From the NCBI GenBank assembly GCA_902611145.1, contig CACLYO010000007.1, forward strand, positions 1 to 60,908: a stretch of DNA of 60,908 nt. The letters run 5' to 3'. Positions 26,806 through 36,149 of this stretch are shown piece after piece (the stretch's first letter is position 1; every line of letters begins with the position of its first letter). The notes beneath the pieces are model-generated. The model had not been told where the DNA came from, searched no databases, and saw nothing but the letters and a program-made list of their open reading frames with translations. The DNA comes from an uncultured Pelagibacteraceae bacterium (GTDB lineage: Bacteria > Pseudomonadota > Alphaproteobacteria > Pelagibacterales > Pelagibacteraceae). The translations under genes and the position numbers were made by a program.

Positions 26806-28689
26806 TTGATTTTTAATTATATAGGAAATTACTCATTAATAATTTCAGTAATAATTTCATTAACAATTTTTTTTCTATCAATTTCAAATTTACAAAAAAT
26901 AAATATTAAAAAAAAAATTAATTTAAATAAATTAAATTTTTTTCAATTTTTTTTTGTATTAGTTAGCTTTTTTTCTTTGGTAGTATTATTTGTATTATCA
27001 GAATTTTCTAATATTACTGTCTTTAATAATTCTCATACAACAAAGCCTTTATTTTATAAAATAAGTGGTACTTGGGGCAATCATGAAGGTAGTTTACTTT
27101 TATGGCTATTAATTTTAACACTTTCTCTTTTTATTTATTTTTTAAGTTCAAAAAGTAGACCAATTAAAGAAAGATTATTAACTTTAATTTTTCAAGAAGT
27201 TATAATTATTGGATTTTTAATTTTTATAATAAAAACTTCTAATCCATTTAATCAGATTTTTCCAATTCCAAAAGAGGGTTTAGGTTTGAATCCAATTTTA
27301 CAAGATCCAATATTAGCAATTCACCCACCAGTTCTTTATTTAGGCTATGTGAGTACATCAATTATTTTTTCTTCTTCCTTAGCTTCTTTAGTACAGGGAA
27401 ATGTAAATAATTTATGGGCAAAACATATAAAAAAATGGATTTTTGCATCATGGATTTTTTTAACAATTGGAATTTTGTTAGGTTCTATTTGGGCTTACTA
27501 TGAATTAGGATGGGGAGGATTTTGGTTTTGGGATCCTGTAGAAAATATATCATTGATGCCTTGGCTAAGTTTAACAGCCTTGCTACATTGTATTTTAGTT
27601 TTAGAAAAAAGATCATTATTAAGTTCATGGACTATAATTTTATCAATTTCTACTTTTACATTAAGTGTTTGCGGTACTTTTTTAGTACGTTCAGGCATTT
27701 TAAATTCTGTTCATACTTTTGCTAATGATCCAGAGCGTGGGTTATTTATTTTAATTTTTTTATTTATTTTAGTTTTTCTTTCTCTTGTAATTTATTTTTT
27801 ATTCGAAAAAAATCTTAAAACAAATAATAATAAATTTAATTTATTAACTAAAGAAAGTTCAATACTAATCAACAATTGGTTTATAATGTATTTTTTATCA
27901 GTAATATTAATTGGAACGATCTATCCTATTTTTCTTGAAGTTTTATCAGACCAAAAAATTTCTGTAGGGCCTCCATTTTTTAATAAATTATTAATACCTT
28001 TTTTAATACCATTTTTAATTTTTATGTCCATTGGTCCTAATTTAAATTGGATAAAAAATAAAATTTTTGAAAATAAAATACAATTGATTATTTTTTTTAT
28101 TTTAAATTTAATATTATCTTTTTTTATTATTAAGATATTTGGAAGAATAACATTAACATTTACCATTTTGTTGGCAGCTAGTTTTTATTTATTTTATATA
28201 ACTTTTAAGGATTTAATAAAAAAAGATTATAAAAATATTTCCCAAGCAATTTCTCATTTTGGTTTTAGCCTACTTATTTTAAGTATATTAATGAACAGCA
28301 TTTTATCTAAAGAAATAATTGCTAATTTAAAGGTTGGAGAAGAAATTAAATTTATGGAAAGTACAATTAAGTTTAAAAAAGTTGAAAACAGCTCAAGGTC
28401 TAACTTTAAAAGTTTGGTTGGTTTTTTTGAGATTAATAATAAAGATGATAAAAAATTTTTATTTAAACCAGAGATTAGAATTTATAATCAACCCCAAGTG
28501 ATAACTAGTGAGGCAGATATTAAAACAAATTTTTTTAAAGATAAGTTTTTTGTAATTAACTTAGTGAAAGGTGAAAATTATTTCAACATTAGGTATCAAG
28601 AGAAGCCATTAATGATTTGGATTTGGCTATCAACTATTTTGATTGCAATTGGAGGAAGTGTAAGTTTTTTCAAGAGATATGAAAAATAG
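26806..28689 (+). CDS. ccmF: Haem lyase subunit CcmF
   Basis: Large membrane component of the apocytochrome c haem ligation complex (627 aa, 14-15 membrane segments). It contains the Trp-rich motif GWGGFWFWDPVENISLMPW, IHPPVLYLGYV, TALLHCILVLEKR and the typical GTFLVRSGILNSVHTFA; the four conserved His are in their usual contexts. It starts with TTG at 26806, one base after the ccmE stop; no ATG fits. It overlaps ccmG by 11 bp. Confidence 0.95.
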   Translation: MIFNYIGNYSLIISVIISLTIFFLSISNLQKINIKKKINLNKLNFFQFFFVLVSFFSLVVLFVLSEFSNITVFNNSHTTKPLFYKISGTWGNHEGSLLLWLLILTLSLFIYFLSSKSRPIKERLLTLIFQEVIIIGFLIFIIKTSNPFNQIFPIPKEGLGLNPILQDPILAIHPPVLYLGYVSTSIIFSSSLASLVQGNVNNLWAKHIKKWIFASWIFLTIGILLGSIWAYYELGWGGFWFWDPVENISLMPWLSLTALLHCILVLEKRSLLSSWTIILSISTFTLSVCGTFLVRSGILNSVHTFANDPERGLFILIFLFILVFLSLVIYFLFEKNLKTNNNKFNLLTKESSILINNWFIMYFLSVILIGTIYPIFLEVLSDQKISVGPPFFNKLLIPFLIPFLIFMSIGPNLNWIKNKIFENKIQLIIFFILNLILSFFIIKIFGRITLTFTILLAASFYLFYITFKDLIKKDYKNISQAISHFGFSLLILSILMNSILSKEIIANLKVGEEIKFMESTIKFKKVENSSRSNFKSLVGFFEINNKDDKKFLFKPEIRIYNQPQVITSEADIKTNFFKDKFFVINLVKGENYFNIRYQEKPLMIWIWLSTILIAIGGSVSFFKRYEK

Positions 28690-29197
28690 GTATTTTTTTA
28701 TAATTATTGTATTATTTTTTTTCTTTTTTATAGTTTTATTTAAAGGTTTAAAAAATCCTAACGTTTATATACCAGAACTACAAAAAGAAAAAAATTTATC
28801 AAGGTTTGATGCTAGTGATTTTTATTCAAATACAAAAACTTCTTCACTTGATATACTTAATGATAATAATTTTTATTTAATAAATATTTGGGCATCTTGG
28901 TGCCTTCCTTGTAGAGAAGAGCATGATTATTTAATTAAATTGAAAGAACAAAATTTAATAAAATTGATTGGTATAAATTATAAAGATAATTTTAAAAATG
29001 CTAAAAAGTTTCTAAACGAAATGGGAAATCCATATTCAAAAATTCTCAAAGATAAAAATGGAACAGTTTCCATTCAACTTGGTGCTTATGGGGTACCAGA
29101 AACATTTATAATAGATAAAAATAAAAAAATTATTAAAAAGATAATTGGACCTATAGATAAAAAAATTTACAATGAAATTTTATTAATAATAAAATGA
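28679..29197 (+). CDS. ccmG: Thiol:disulfide interchange protein CcmG/DsbE
   Basis: Membrane-anchored thioredoxin that keeps the CXXCH sites of apocytochromes reduced. The 172-residue protein has an N-terminal anchor (about 5-22) and the active site WASWCLPCREEHDYL near residue 80, followed by GINYKDN and the cis-Pro loop GAYGVPETFIID. All are CcmG features. It overlaps ccmF by 11 bp and ccmH by 4 bp. Confidence 0.95.
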   Translation: MKNRYFFIIIVLFFFFFIVLFKGLKNPNVYIPELQKEKNLSRFDASDFYSNTKTSSLDILNDNNFYLINIWASWCLPCREEHDYLIKLKEQNLIKLIGINYKDNFKNAKKFLNEMGNPYSKILKDKNGTVSIQLGAYGVPETFIIDKNKKIIKKIIGPIDKKIYNEILLIIK

Positions 29198-29565
29198 AAA
29201 TAATTAAATTTTTACCAATAATTTTTCTTTATTTTTCTTTATTTTCTTCATTTTCAAATGAAAAAAATTCTCAACTAGAAAATAAAATTTTTAAAAATTT
29301 AAGATGCATTATTTGTCAAGGACAGTCTATTTATGATTCTCAATCTGATTTTGCAGAAAGTATGAAACTAGTTGTGAAACAAAAACTAGACTCAGGTATG
29401 TCAGAGGAAGAAATTTATATTTTTTTTAAAGATCAGTATGGTGAATGGATTTCATATGATCCTGAATTTAATGCTAAAACATACTTTTTATGGGGTTTGC
29501 CAGTTTTAATATTCCTTTTAGGAGGTGCTATTATCTTGAGAAAATTAGCAGTTTTAAAGAATTAA
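29194..29565 (+). CDS. ccmH: Cytochrome c maturation protein CcmH (short form)
   Basis: A 123-residue protein carrying the N-terminal CcmH domain only. It has a signal peptide or anchor, the redox motif LRCIICQGQSIYDS (LRCxxCQ), the family segment GEWISYDPEF, and a C-terminal membrane helix (about 98-116). It reduces the apocytochrome together with CcmG and CcmF. The TPR-containing CcmI part found fused in E. coli is absent and no ccmI gene follows. It is the last gene of the ccm run; 34 bp follow before the PagL-like gene. Confidence 0.95.
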   Translation: MKIIKFLPIIFLYFSLFSSFSNEKNSQLENKIFKNLRCIICQGQSIYDSQSDFAESMKLVVKQKLDSGMSEEEIYIFFKDQYGEWISYDPEFNAKTYFLWGLPVLIFLLGGAIILRKLAVLKN

Positions 29566-29599
29566 CAATACTATATAAATATATTTAAAAAATTTTTTT

Positions 29600-30127
29600 A
29601 TGATAAATAAAAGTTTAAAAATTACTGTTGGAATATTTTTGTTATTCTCGTCATTCTTTTTATCTCCATTAAAAAGTAAAGAGATAAAAGAATTGTCAGA
29701 TCCACATGAGTATAATTTTTTTACAGGAATGTTTGATTTTAGTGATGATGGTAAGAAGTCCACTTTAATAGGCGTTCAGCATCAAAATGAAAACTTATAT
29801 AGGGATAGTTTTTTAGGAACAATATCTCCAGTGTCAGGTTTTTTAATTACAGGTGATAGTGCTACTTACCTATATACCGGTATTCAAGCAGAATATAATA
29901 TTGGTAAAATGAACTTAACTCCAAGTTTTACTCCAGGATTGTATGGTCAAGGTGATGGTAAAGATTTGGGTCATATAGTGGAGTTTAAAAGTGAAGTACA
30001 ATTATCTTTTGATTTATTAAAAGATTCTGAATTAGGTTTTTCATATAATCATATATCAAATGCAAGTTTAGGAGATAAAAATCCTGGTGCAAATAGTTAT
30101 ATGTTTAACTTTCTTAAAAAATTTTAA
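29600..30127 (+). CDS. PagL-like lipid A 3-O-deacylase / acyloxyacyl hydrolase
   Basis: A 175-residue outer-membrane beta-barrel protein with an N-terminal signal peptide (about 1-26). Its end reads GFSYNHISNASLGDKNPGAN and then an aromatic-ending strand, which matches the PagL family with catalytic His and Ser (HxSNA). PagL removes the 3-acyl chain of lipid A and alters the outer membrane. The catalytic Glu of Pseudomonas PagL is not obvious; Ala-Asn occupies the equivalent place after NPG. It lies between ccmH and the hydroxyacid oxidase genes, only 8 bp before the first of them. Confidence 0.8.
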   Translation: MINKSLKITVGIFLLFSSFFLSPLKSKEIKELSDPHEYNFFTGMFDFSDDGKKSTLIGVQHQNENLYRDSFLGTISPVSGFLITGDSATYLYTGIQAEYNIGKMNLTPSFTPGLYGQGDGKDLGHIVEFKSEVQLSFDLLKDSELGFSYNHISNASLGDKNPGANSYMFNFLKKF

Positions 30128-30135
30128 TTTATAAA

Positions 30136-31287
30136 ATGCAACTTAAGAATTGTCACAATTTTAGTGATTTTAGAAAATTAGCAAAAAAAAAGTTACCGTC
30201 TCCTATTTTTCATTATATTGATGGAGCAGCAGATGATGAAATTACATATAAAAGAAATACAAGTGCATTTGACGATGTTGATTTAGTACCTAATGTTTTA
30301 AGGGGAGTTGAGAATGTTGATTTATCAACTACGATATTTGGTAAAAAATTAGATTTACCTTTTTATTTAGCACCAACTGCGCTGCAAAGACTTTTTCACT
30401 ATGATGGTGAAAGAGCAGTTGGAAAAGCAGCACAAAAATTTAATACTATGTTTGGTGTTTCAGCTTTAGCTACAGTAAGTGTAGAAGAAATATCTTCGAT
30501 GATTGATACTCCAAAAATGTTTCAGTTTTATTTTCATAAAGATAGAGGTTTAAATGACTCTTGCTTAGAGAGAGCTAAAGCAGCAAAATTTGATGTGATG
30601 GCATTAACAGTAGATACAATAACTGGTGGAAATCGTGAAAGAGATCTACATACTGGTTTTACATCGCCACCTAAACTTACATTAGCAAGTTTATTTAGTT
30701 TTGCCACAAAGCCGATGTGGGGAATAAACTACTTAACAAAAGGTAAGTTTGAATTACCTCATCTTCAAGATTTTGTTAAAGAAGGTACAAGTACCAACTC
30801 TTCGATTGGAAATTATTTTTCTACTATGCTGGATCAATCAATGAATTGGAAAGATGCTGAAAAACTTTGTTCTCAATGGGGTGGTCATTTTGCACTAAAA
30901 GGAGTTATGAGTGTTGAAGATGCTAAAAGAGCAGTTGATATTGGATGCACAGGAATAATGGTTTCAAATCATGGAGGAAGACAACTTGATGGATCAAGAT
31001 CTCCTTTTGACCAACTTGCCGAAATAGTTGATGCTGTTGGTGATAAGCTTGATGTGATTTGCGAGGGTGGAATTCATAGAGGAACCCACATGCTTAAAGC
31101 ATTATCCCTGGGGGCTAAAGCTTGCTCTGGTGGAAGATTATATCTCTACGCTTTAGCTGCTGGAGGTCAAGCAGGCGTTGAGAGAGCTTTAGAAAAGTAT
31201 AAGGAGGAGTTAGTTAGGGATATGAAATTAATGGGATGTACCAAGATAAGTGAATTGAATAGAAACAATTTAAGATTCAGAAGATAG
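30136..31287 (+). CDS. FMN-dependent alpha-hydroxyacid oxidase, paralogue 1
   Basis: A 383-residue member of the LldD/glycolate oxidase family, oxidising an L-2-hydroxyacid (lactate, glycolate or similar) to the 2-oxoacid. The TIM barrel shows the family's key residues: Tyr in IFHYIDGAADDE, FQFYFHKDRG, LTVDTITGGNRERD with the catalytic Arg, and SNHGGRQLDGSRSPFDQ, in which His is the base and Arg binds the carboxylate. The FMN phosphate site ICEGGIHRGTHMLKAL is present. It is followed by a near-identical-length paralogue whose GTG start overlaps its stop by 1 bp. Exact substrate is not determinable. Confidence 0.93.
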   Translation: MQLKNCHNFSDFRKLAKKKLPSPIFHYIDGAADDEITYKRNTSAFDDVDLVPNVLRGVENVDLSTTIFGKKLDLPFYLAPTALQRLFHYDGERAVGKAAQKFNTMFGVSALATVSVEEISSMIDTPKMFQFYFHKDRGLNDSCLERAKAAKFDVMALTVDTITGGNRERDLHTGFTSPPKLTLASLFSFATKPMWGINYLTKGKFELPHLQDFVKEGTSTNSSIGNYFSTMLDQSMNWKDAEKLCSQWGGHFALKGVMSVEDAKRAVDIGCTGIMVSNHGGRQLDGSRSPFDQLAEIVDAVGDKLDVICEGGIHRGTHMLKALSLGAKACSGGRLYLYALAAGGQAGVERALEKYKEELVRDMKLMGCTKISELNRNNLRFRR

Positions 31288-32438
31288 TGAATTTAAAAAA
31301 TTGCCATAACTTTGAAGACTTTAGAAAATTAGCAAAAAAAAAATTACCCTCGCCAATATTTCATTACATTGATGGTGGAGCAGATGATGAGTCAACTTTA
31401 AGAAGAAACACAGATTCATTCAATGATTGTGATCTAGTTCCAAATATCTTGGCTAGTGTTGGTAAGCCTGATTTATCAACTACTTTATTTGGCAGGAAGA
31501 TTGATATGCCAATCTTTTTATCTCCTGCTGCGATGCAGAGATTGTATCATCCAGATGGAGACAAAGCATCTGCAAGAGCAGCTGAAAAATTTAATACTTT
31601 TTATAGTATGTCATCTATGGGAAATAATACTATTGAGGAAGTTTCAAATATTTCGAGTGGTCCAAAGTTATTTCAGCTTTATGTTCATAAGGATAGATCA
31701 ATTTCTGATGATTTAATAGAGAGATCCAGAAGATCTGGTTTTGACGCAATGTGTTTAACTGTAGATACTTTAGTTGCAGGTAATAGGGAAAAAGATCATA
31801 GAACAGGATTTACTACTCCACCAAAACTTACTCTTCAAAGCCTAATGAGTTTTGCAATGCGACCAGGTTGGGTGTTTAACTATATAACTGGTAAAAAATT
31901 TGAACTTTCAAATGTTAAAAAAAAAACAGATAAAGGAACAAATATATCTAAGTCAGTAATTGAATATATTAATGAACAGTATGATCCTGCTATGGGCTGG
32001 AAGGATGCAGAATATTGCGCAAAAAAATGGAATGGTCCATTTGCTCTTAAGGGCGTGATGTCCGTCGATGATGCAAAAAAAGCAATAGATATTGGATGCA
32101 CTGCAATCATGATATCAAATCATGGAGGTCGTCAATTAGATGGATCTAGATCTCCTTTCGATCAAGTAAAAGCAATTTCAGATGCTGTAGGAGATAAACT
32201 AGAAATTATATTAGATGGAGGAGTGAGAAGAGGTACACATGTTTTAAAAGCTATAGCTGCTGGAGCTAAAGCATGTAGTTTTGGAAAAATGTTTCTGTTC
32301 TCTTTGGCCGCAGGGGGACAACAAGGTGTTGAACATTTATTACAAAATATGCATGATGAAATTAATAGAAATATGGTTTTAATGGGCTGTAAAAATTTAA
32401 AAGAGTTGAATAGTTCGAAATTAATTTATAGAAACTAA
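31287..32438 (+). CDS. FMN-dependent alpha-hydroxyacid oxidase, paralogue 2
   Basis: Tandem paralogue of the preceding gene, also 383 residues, with the same N-terminus (NCHNFEDFRKLAKKKLPSP) and the full active-site set: HYIDGGADDE, FQLYVHKDRS, LTVDTLVAGNREKD, SNHGGRQLDGSRSPFDQ and ILDGGVRRGTHVLKAI. It is closer to classical glycolate or lactate oxidases than paralogue 1 at the VRRGTHV and YVHKD motifs. Translation begins at GTG (31287), which overlaps the upstream TAG. An aminotransferase gene follows after 25 bp with a good AAGGAAA ribosome site. Confidence 0.93.
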   Translation: MNLKNCHNFEDFRKLAKKKLPSPIFHYIDGGADDESTLRRNTDSFNDCDLVPNILASVGKPDLSTTLFGRKIDMPIFLSPAAMQRLYHPDGDKASARAAEKFNTFYSMSSMGNNTIEEVSNISSGPKLFQLYVHKDRSISDDLIERSRRSGFDAMCLTVDTLVAGNREKDHRTGFTTPPKLTLQSLMSFAMRPGWVFNYITGKKFELSNVKKKTDKGTNISKSVIEYINEQYDPAMGWKDAEYCAKKWNGPFALKGVMSVDDAKKAIDIGCTAIMISNHGGRQLDGSRSPFDQVKAISDAVGDKLEIILDGGVRRGTHVLKAIAAGAKACSFGKMFLFSLAAGGQQGVEHLLQNMHDEINRNMVLMGCKNLKELNSSKLIYRN

Positions 32439-32463
32439 AAAAAATTTAAAAGGAAACTAAAAG

Positions 32464-33630
32464 ATGAAATTAGCTAAAAGTTTAGATAGGCTGGGAACAG
32501 AAACAGCTTTTTCAGTTCTTGCTGAAGCAAAGAAATTAGAGGCTCAAGGTAAACCAATGATACATTTAGGTTTAGGTCAACCTGACTTTAAAACGCCAAA
32601 GCATGTTGTTGATGCCGCAAAAAAAGCATTAGATGATGGACATCATGGATATGTTATGTCAAATGGTATTCCAGAGTGTCGTCAAGCTGTAACTAGGTGG
32701 ATAAAAAAACGATACAAAGTTGATATTGATTTTGAAAGAATTTTAATTATGCCAGGTGGAAAACCAACAATGCACTATGCAATACAATGTTTTGGTGAAC
32801 CAGGTGCAGAAATAATACATCCTACTCCAGCTTTTCCAATTTACGAGTCAATGATTAACTTCACAGGGTCAACCTCAGTCCCGTATGACTTAACAGAGGA
32901 TAAAGATTTAAAATTTAATCCAGATAAAATATTATCTTTAATAACAGACAAAACTCGATTGTTAATTTTGATTAATCCAAATAATCCGACTGGAAGCTTT
33001 GTTGAGAAATCAGATATTGATGTTTTGGCTGATGGTCTTAAAAAACATCCTCATGTAACAATTCTTAGTGATGAAATTTATAGTAGACAAATTTTTGATG
33101 GAAAAGAAATGCCGTCTTTTTTTAATTATCCAGAGTTAAGAGAAAGATTAATAGTTTTAGAAGGATGGAGCAAAGCTTATTCGATGACAGGATGGAGATT
33201 GGGTTGGAGTTTTTGGCCTAAAAATTTAGTAGAACACGTAAATAAACTTTTGATAAATAGTGTTTCATGTGTGAATGCTGCAGCACAATTTGCTGGTATT
33301 GCTGCTCTAGATGGACCAGATGATTCAATTAATGAGATGATGGAAAAATTTACGCAAAGAAGAGACATAATTCATAAAGGTTTAAATGAACTTGATGGAG
33401 TAGAATGTAGTCTTCCAGGGGGAGCCTTTTATGCATTTCCTAAAGTTATTGGCACGGGAATGAATGGAGCAGAGTTTGCAAGGAAAGCTATGCATGAAGC
33501 TGGGGTAGCAATAGTGCCAGGATCAGCTTTTGGTGAAACTTGCCAAAATTATGTTAGGTTTAGTTTTGCAGCTTCTAGAGATAATATTTCTCAAGCTTTA
33601 GAAAACATAAAGAAAATGCTAACTAAATAA
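32464..33630 (+). CDS. PLP-dependent class I aminotransferase
   Basis: A 388-residue fold-type I aminotransferase (aspartate/alanine aminotransferase superfamily). The PLP features are IHLGLGQPDF at the start, LINPNNPTGS, LSDEIYS, and the Schiff-base Lys in EGWSKAYSMTGWRLGW near residue 238, with the substrate-carboxylate Arg near VRFSFAA. Within this cluster, two hydroxyacid oxidases supply 2-oxoacids that it could transaminate (glyoxylate to glycine or pyruvate to alanine), which is inference only. Confidence 0.92.
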   Translation: MKLAKSLDRLGTETAFSVLAEAKKLEAQGKPMIHLGLGQPDFKTPKHVVDAAKKALDDGHHGYVMSNGIPECRQAVTRWIKKRYKVDIDFERILIMPGGKPTMHYAIQCFGEPGAEIIHPTPAFPIYESMINFTGSTSVPYDLTEDKDLKFNPDKILSLITDKTRLLILINPNNPTGSFVEKSDIDVLADGLKKHPHVTILSDEIYSRQIFDGKEMPSFFNYPELRERLIVLEGWSKAYSMTGWRLGWSFWPKNLVEHVNKLLINSVSCVNAAAQFAGIAALDGPDDSINEMMEKFTQRRDIIHKGLNELDGVECSLPGGAFYAFPKVIGTGMNGAEFARKAMHEAGVAIVPGSAFGETCQNYVRFSFAASRDNISQALENIKKMLTK

Positions 33631-33668
33631 GCTGTATTTTTGATAGAATTTTCATTAATATTCTTTCA

Positions 33669-35042
33669 ATGAATGAACAAGTCCAAGCAGAATTAAAAAA
33701 AATTTTTAACGGAAGATTTTCAACTTCAGAATCTACTAGAGCAAATTATGCAAGGGGAGAAGATACGTACGATCCAGTCTTATCTGAAGCAGTAGTTTTT
33801 CCTGAGACTAACGAAGAGGTTTCAAAAATTTTAAAATTATGTAATGAGCATAAAATTCCAGTAGTGCCATTTGGTACAGGTACGTCTTTAGAAGGAAATG
33901 TTGTTGGAAATGAAAACGGAATAACAATTTCACTTGAAAAAATGAATAAAGTATTAAGCGTAAACGCTGAAGATTTTGACTGTAGAGTTCAGGCCTGCGT
34001 TACAAAAGAACAATTAAATGAGTATTTAAGAGAGGACGGAGTTTTTTTCCCAATTGATCCGGGAGCAAATGCTGCAATTGGTGGGATGGCTTCAACTTCA
34101 GCTTCAGGGACAATGGCTGTAAAATATGGGACCATGAAAACTGTTATTTCTGGTCTAACAGTAGTTTTACCCAACGGTGATATAATAAATACAGGTGGCA
34201 GAACTAAAAAAACTTCAGCAGGATATAATTTAACTAATTTATTTATTGGATCAGAAGGTACGTTAGGTATTATAACTGAAGTTCATTTAAGATTATCTCC
34301 TATACCAGAGAGCATAATGAGCGCTGTATGTCATTTTCCCACTCTAGAAGATGCAGTTCAAACAGCTCAACAGGTTATTCAATATGGTATACCGATTGCA
34401 AGGATTGAAATGCTTAATAAAGATCAGATGGGGATTAGTATTAATTACTCTAAATTGACAGATATTGAAGCAGTACCGACTTTATTTTTTGAATTCCATG
34501 GATCAGAGTCTTCAAATAATGAAAATATTAAAATTGTAGAGGAGATATCAAAAGATAATAAGGGCAGTTCTTTTAAATGGGCTAAAGATTTAGAAGAAAG
34601 AAATAAACTTTGGAGAGCAAGATGGGATGTATATTATTCTGTCAAAGCTTTAATTAATAATGGCAGAGTTTATTCAACAGATGTATGTGTTCCTATCTCA
34701 AAAATAACAGAGTGTGTAAATTTTGCAGAAGAACAAGCAAAAAAATTTGGAGTTAGAGCTCCAATGGTTGGTCATTTGGGTGATGGCAATTTTCATGTAG
34801 TTTTACCTTTTGATCCAGCAAAAAAAGAAATGTATAAACAAATTAGAGCATTTAATGATTCATTAATTAAAAAAGCATTAGAATTAAATGGAACAATTAC
34901 TGGTGAACATGGCGTGGGACTTCATAAAAAAGAATATCTCCTTGAGGAACATCCTGATAATATTCCTGTTATGAAATCAATCAAAAGAACGATAGATCCG
35001 AATAACATAATGAATCCAGGTAAAATCTTTGATTTAAATTAA
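33669..35042 (+). CDS. FAD-linked D-2-hydroxyacid dehydrogenase, GlcD/Dld-like
   Basis: A 457-residue FAD enzyme of the VAO/PCMH family, oxidising a D-2-hydroxyacid (D-lactate, glycolate or 2-hydroxyglutarate). The PCMH FAD domain shows VPFGTGTSLEGNVVG, ANAAIGGMASTSASGTMAVKYGTMK and LFIGSEGTLGIITEVHLRL; the C-terminal cap holds APMVGHLGDGNFHVVLP and ITGEHGVGLHKK, where the His residues bind metal and substrate. It is closest to the single-subunit D-lactate dehydrogenase type. It sits between the aminotransferase and a D-2-hydroxyacid reductase. Confidence 0.93.
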   Translation: MNEQVQAELKKIFNGRFSTSESTRANYARGEDTYDPVLSEAVVFPETNEEVSKILKLCNEHKIPVVPFGTGTSLEGNVVGNENGITISLEKMNKVLSVNAEDFDCRVQACVTKEQLNEYLREDGVFFPIDPGANAAIGGMASTSASGTMAVKYGTMKTVISGLTVVLPNGDIINTGGRTKKTSAGYNLTNLFIGSEGTLGIITEVHLRLSPIPESIMSAVCHFPTLEDAVQTAQQVIQYGIPIARIEMLNKDQMGISINYSKLTDIEAVPTLFFEFHGSESSNNENIKIVEEISKDNKGSSFKWAKDLEERNKLWRARWDVYYSVKALINNGRVYSTDVCVPISKITECVNFAEEQAKKFGVRAPMVGHLGDGNFHVVLPFDPAKKEMYKQIRAFNDSLIKKALELNGTITGEHGVGLHKKEYLLEEHPDNIPVMKSIKRTIDPNNIMNPGKIFDLN

Positions 35043-35050
35043 TCGCAAGG

Positions 35051-36004
35051 ATGAAAAAAATCTTAATTACTAGAAGACTACTTAAAGCTTGTGAGGAAAA
35101 AGCTTCAAAAATTTTTGAAGCAAATTTTAATGATAATGATGAATTATATTCACAATCTAAAGTTATTGAAATGAGCAAAGGATATGATGGAATTCTAACA
35201 TCTTTGACTGATAAAATGGATGCTGAAACAATTAATAAATTACCTGATAGTATAAAAATATTATCAAACTTTGCAGTGGGATTTGGAAATATAGATTTAG
35301 AAGCTGCCAAAAAAAGAAATATTGCTGTAACCAACACTCCTGATGTTCTAACAGATGCAACAGCAGAAATTGGAATTTTATTAATTTTAGGCGCATGTAG
35401 ACGAGCCTCAGAAGGAATTCAAAGTGCAAGAGATTCAAATTGGAAATGGTCAGCAGACTATTTAATTGGAAAACAATTAACAGGATCAAGACTTGGAATT
35501 TTAGGAATGGGCAGAATAGGACAAAAAATTGCAAAAATTGCTAAATCACTAGGTATGATTATTCATTATCACAATCGCTCAAAGCTAAACTCAGAAAAAG
35601 AGCAAGGAGCCACTTATCATGAAAATCTTAAAAGTTTGCTTTCTGTTTCAGATGTTTTGTCAATTTGTTGCCCAGCATCAAAAGATACAATAGATCTAAT
35701 TAATAAAGAAACTATTGAATATTTACCAAAAGGCGCTGTAGTTACTAATGTCGCAAGAGGAGATATTGTTGATGATGAAGCTTTGATTGATGCTCTTGAT
35801 AGAAGAAAAGTATATGCAGTTGGTTTAGACGTCTATAAAGGAGAACCAAATTTAAATCCTGGATATTTAAAGCATAAAAGTGCCTTTATACTTCCACACT
35901 TAGGTAGCGCAACAAAGGAGACAAGAACAGCTATGGCAAATTTAGCGATTGATAATTTGGAAGAATTTTTTAAAAAAGGTACTTGTAGGAATAAAGTTAA
36001 TTAG
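35051..36004 (+). CDS. D-2-hydroxyacid dehydrogenase (glyoxylate/hydroxypyruvate reductase-like)
   Basis: A 317-residue NAD(P)H-dependent reductase. The Rossmann motif is LGILGMGRIGQKIAKIAKSLG (shown here in part), and the catalytic triad is seen as VARGDIVDDEAL (Arg), GLDVYKGEPN (Glu) and LPHLGSATKETR (His). The arrangement matches glyoxylate reductase GyaR/GRHPR. It would reduce the glyoxylate or hydroxypyruvate made by the oxidases next door, or use 2-oxoacids in general. It follows the FAD dehydrogenase by 8 bp and closes the hydroxyacid module; 145 bp then separate it from the PQQ-type dehydrogenase. Confidence 0.94.
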   Translation: MKKILITRRLLKACEEKASKIFEANFNDNDELYSQSKVIEMSKGYDGILTSLTDKMDAETINKLPDSIKILSNFAVGFGNIDLEAAKKRNIAVTNTPDVLTDATAEIGILLILGACRRASEGIQSARDSNWKWSADYLIGKQLTGSRLGILGMGRIGQKIAKIAKSLGMIIHYHNRSKLNSEKEQGATYHENLKSLLSVSDVLSICCPASKDTIDLINKETIEYLPKGAVVTNVARGDIVDDEALIDALDRRKVYAVGLDVYKGEPNLNPGYLKHKSAFILPHLGSATKETRTAMANLAIDNLEEFFKKGTCRNKVN

Positions 36005-36149
36005 AACTATTCAAAAAAAAATACAATCTCAGATAGTAAAAATTTTTAAATTTTCAATAAATTCAAAGATTTTAATACTTGAAGGGTGTGACACTTTATA
36101 ATTAACTTTAAGAAAATAGTAACAATTAGTTAACGAAGGAAGGGGAAAA

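Noticed and set aside
35232..35534. Minus-strand frame of 100 codons opposite the D-2-hydroxyacid dehydrogenase
   Set aside because: Leu/Phe-rich complement of a conserved Rossmann domain; no start signal.
36097..36102. TATAAT before the PQQ-type dehydrogenase as a full promoter
   Set aside because: The -10 box is perfect, but the nearest -35-like TTGAAG is only 12 bp away and no box at 16-18 bp is convincing, so I note it without calling a promoter feature.
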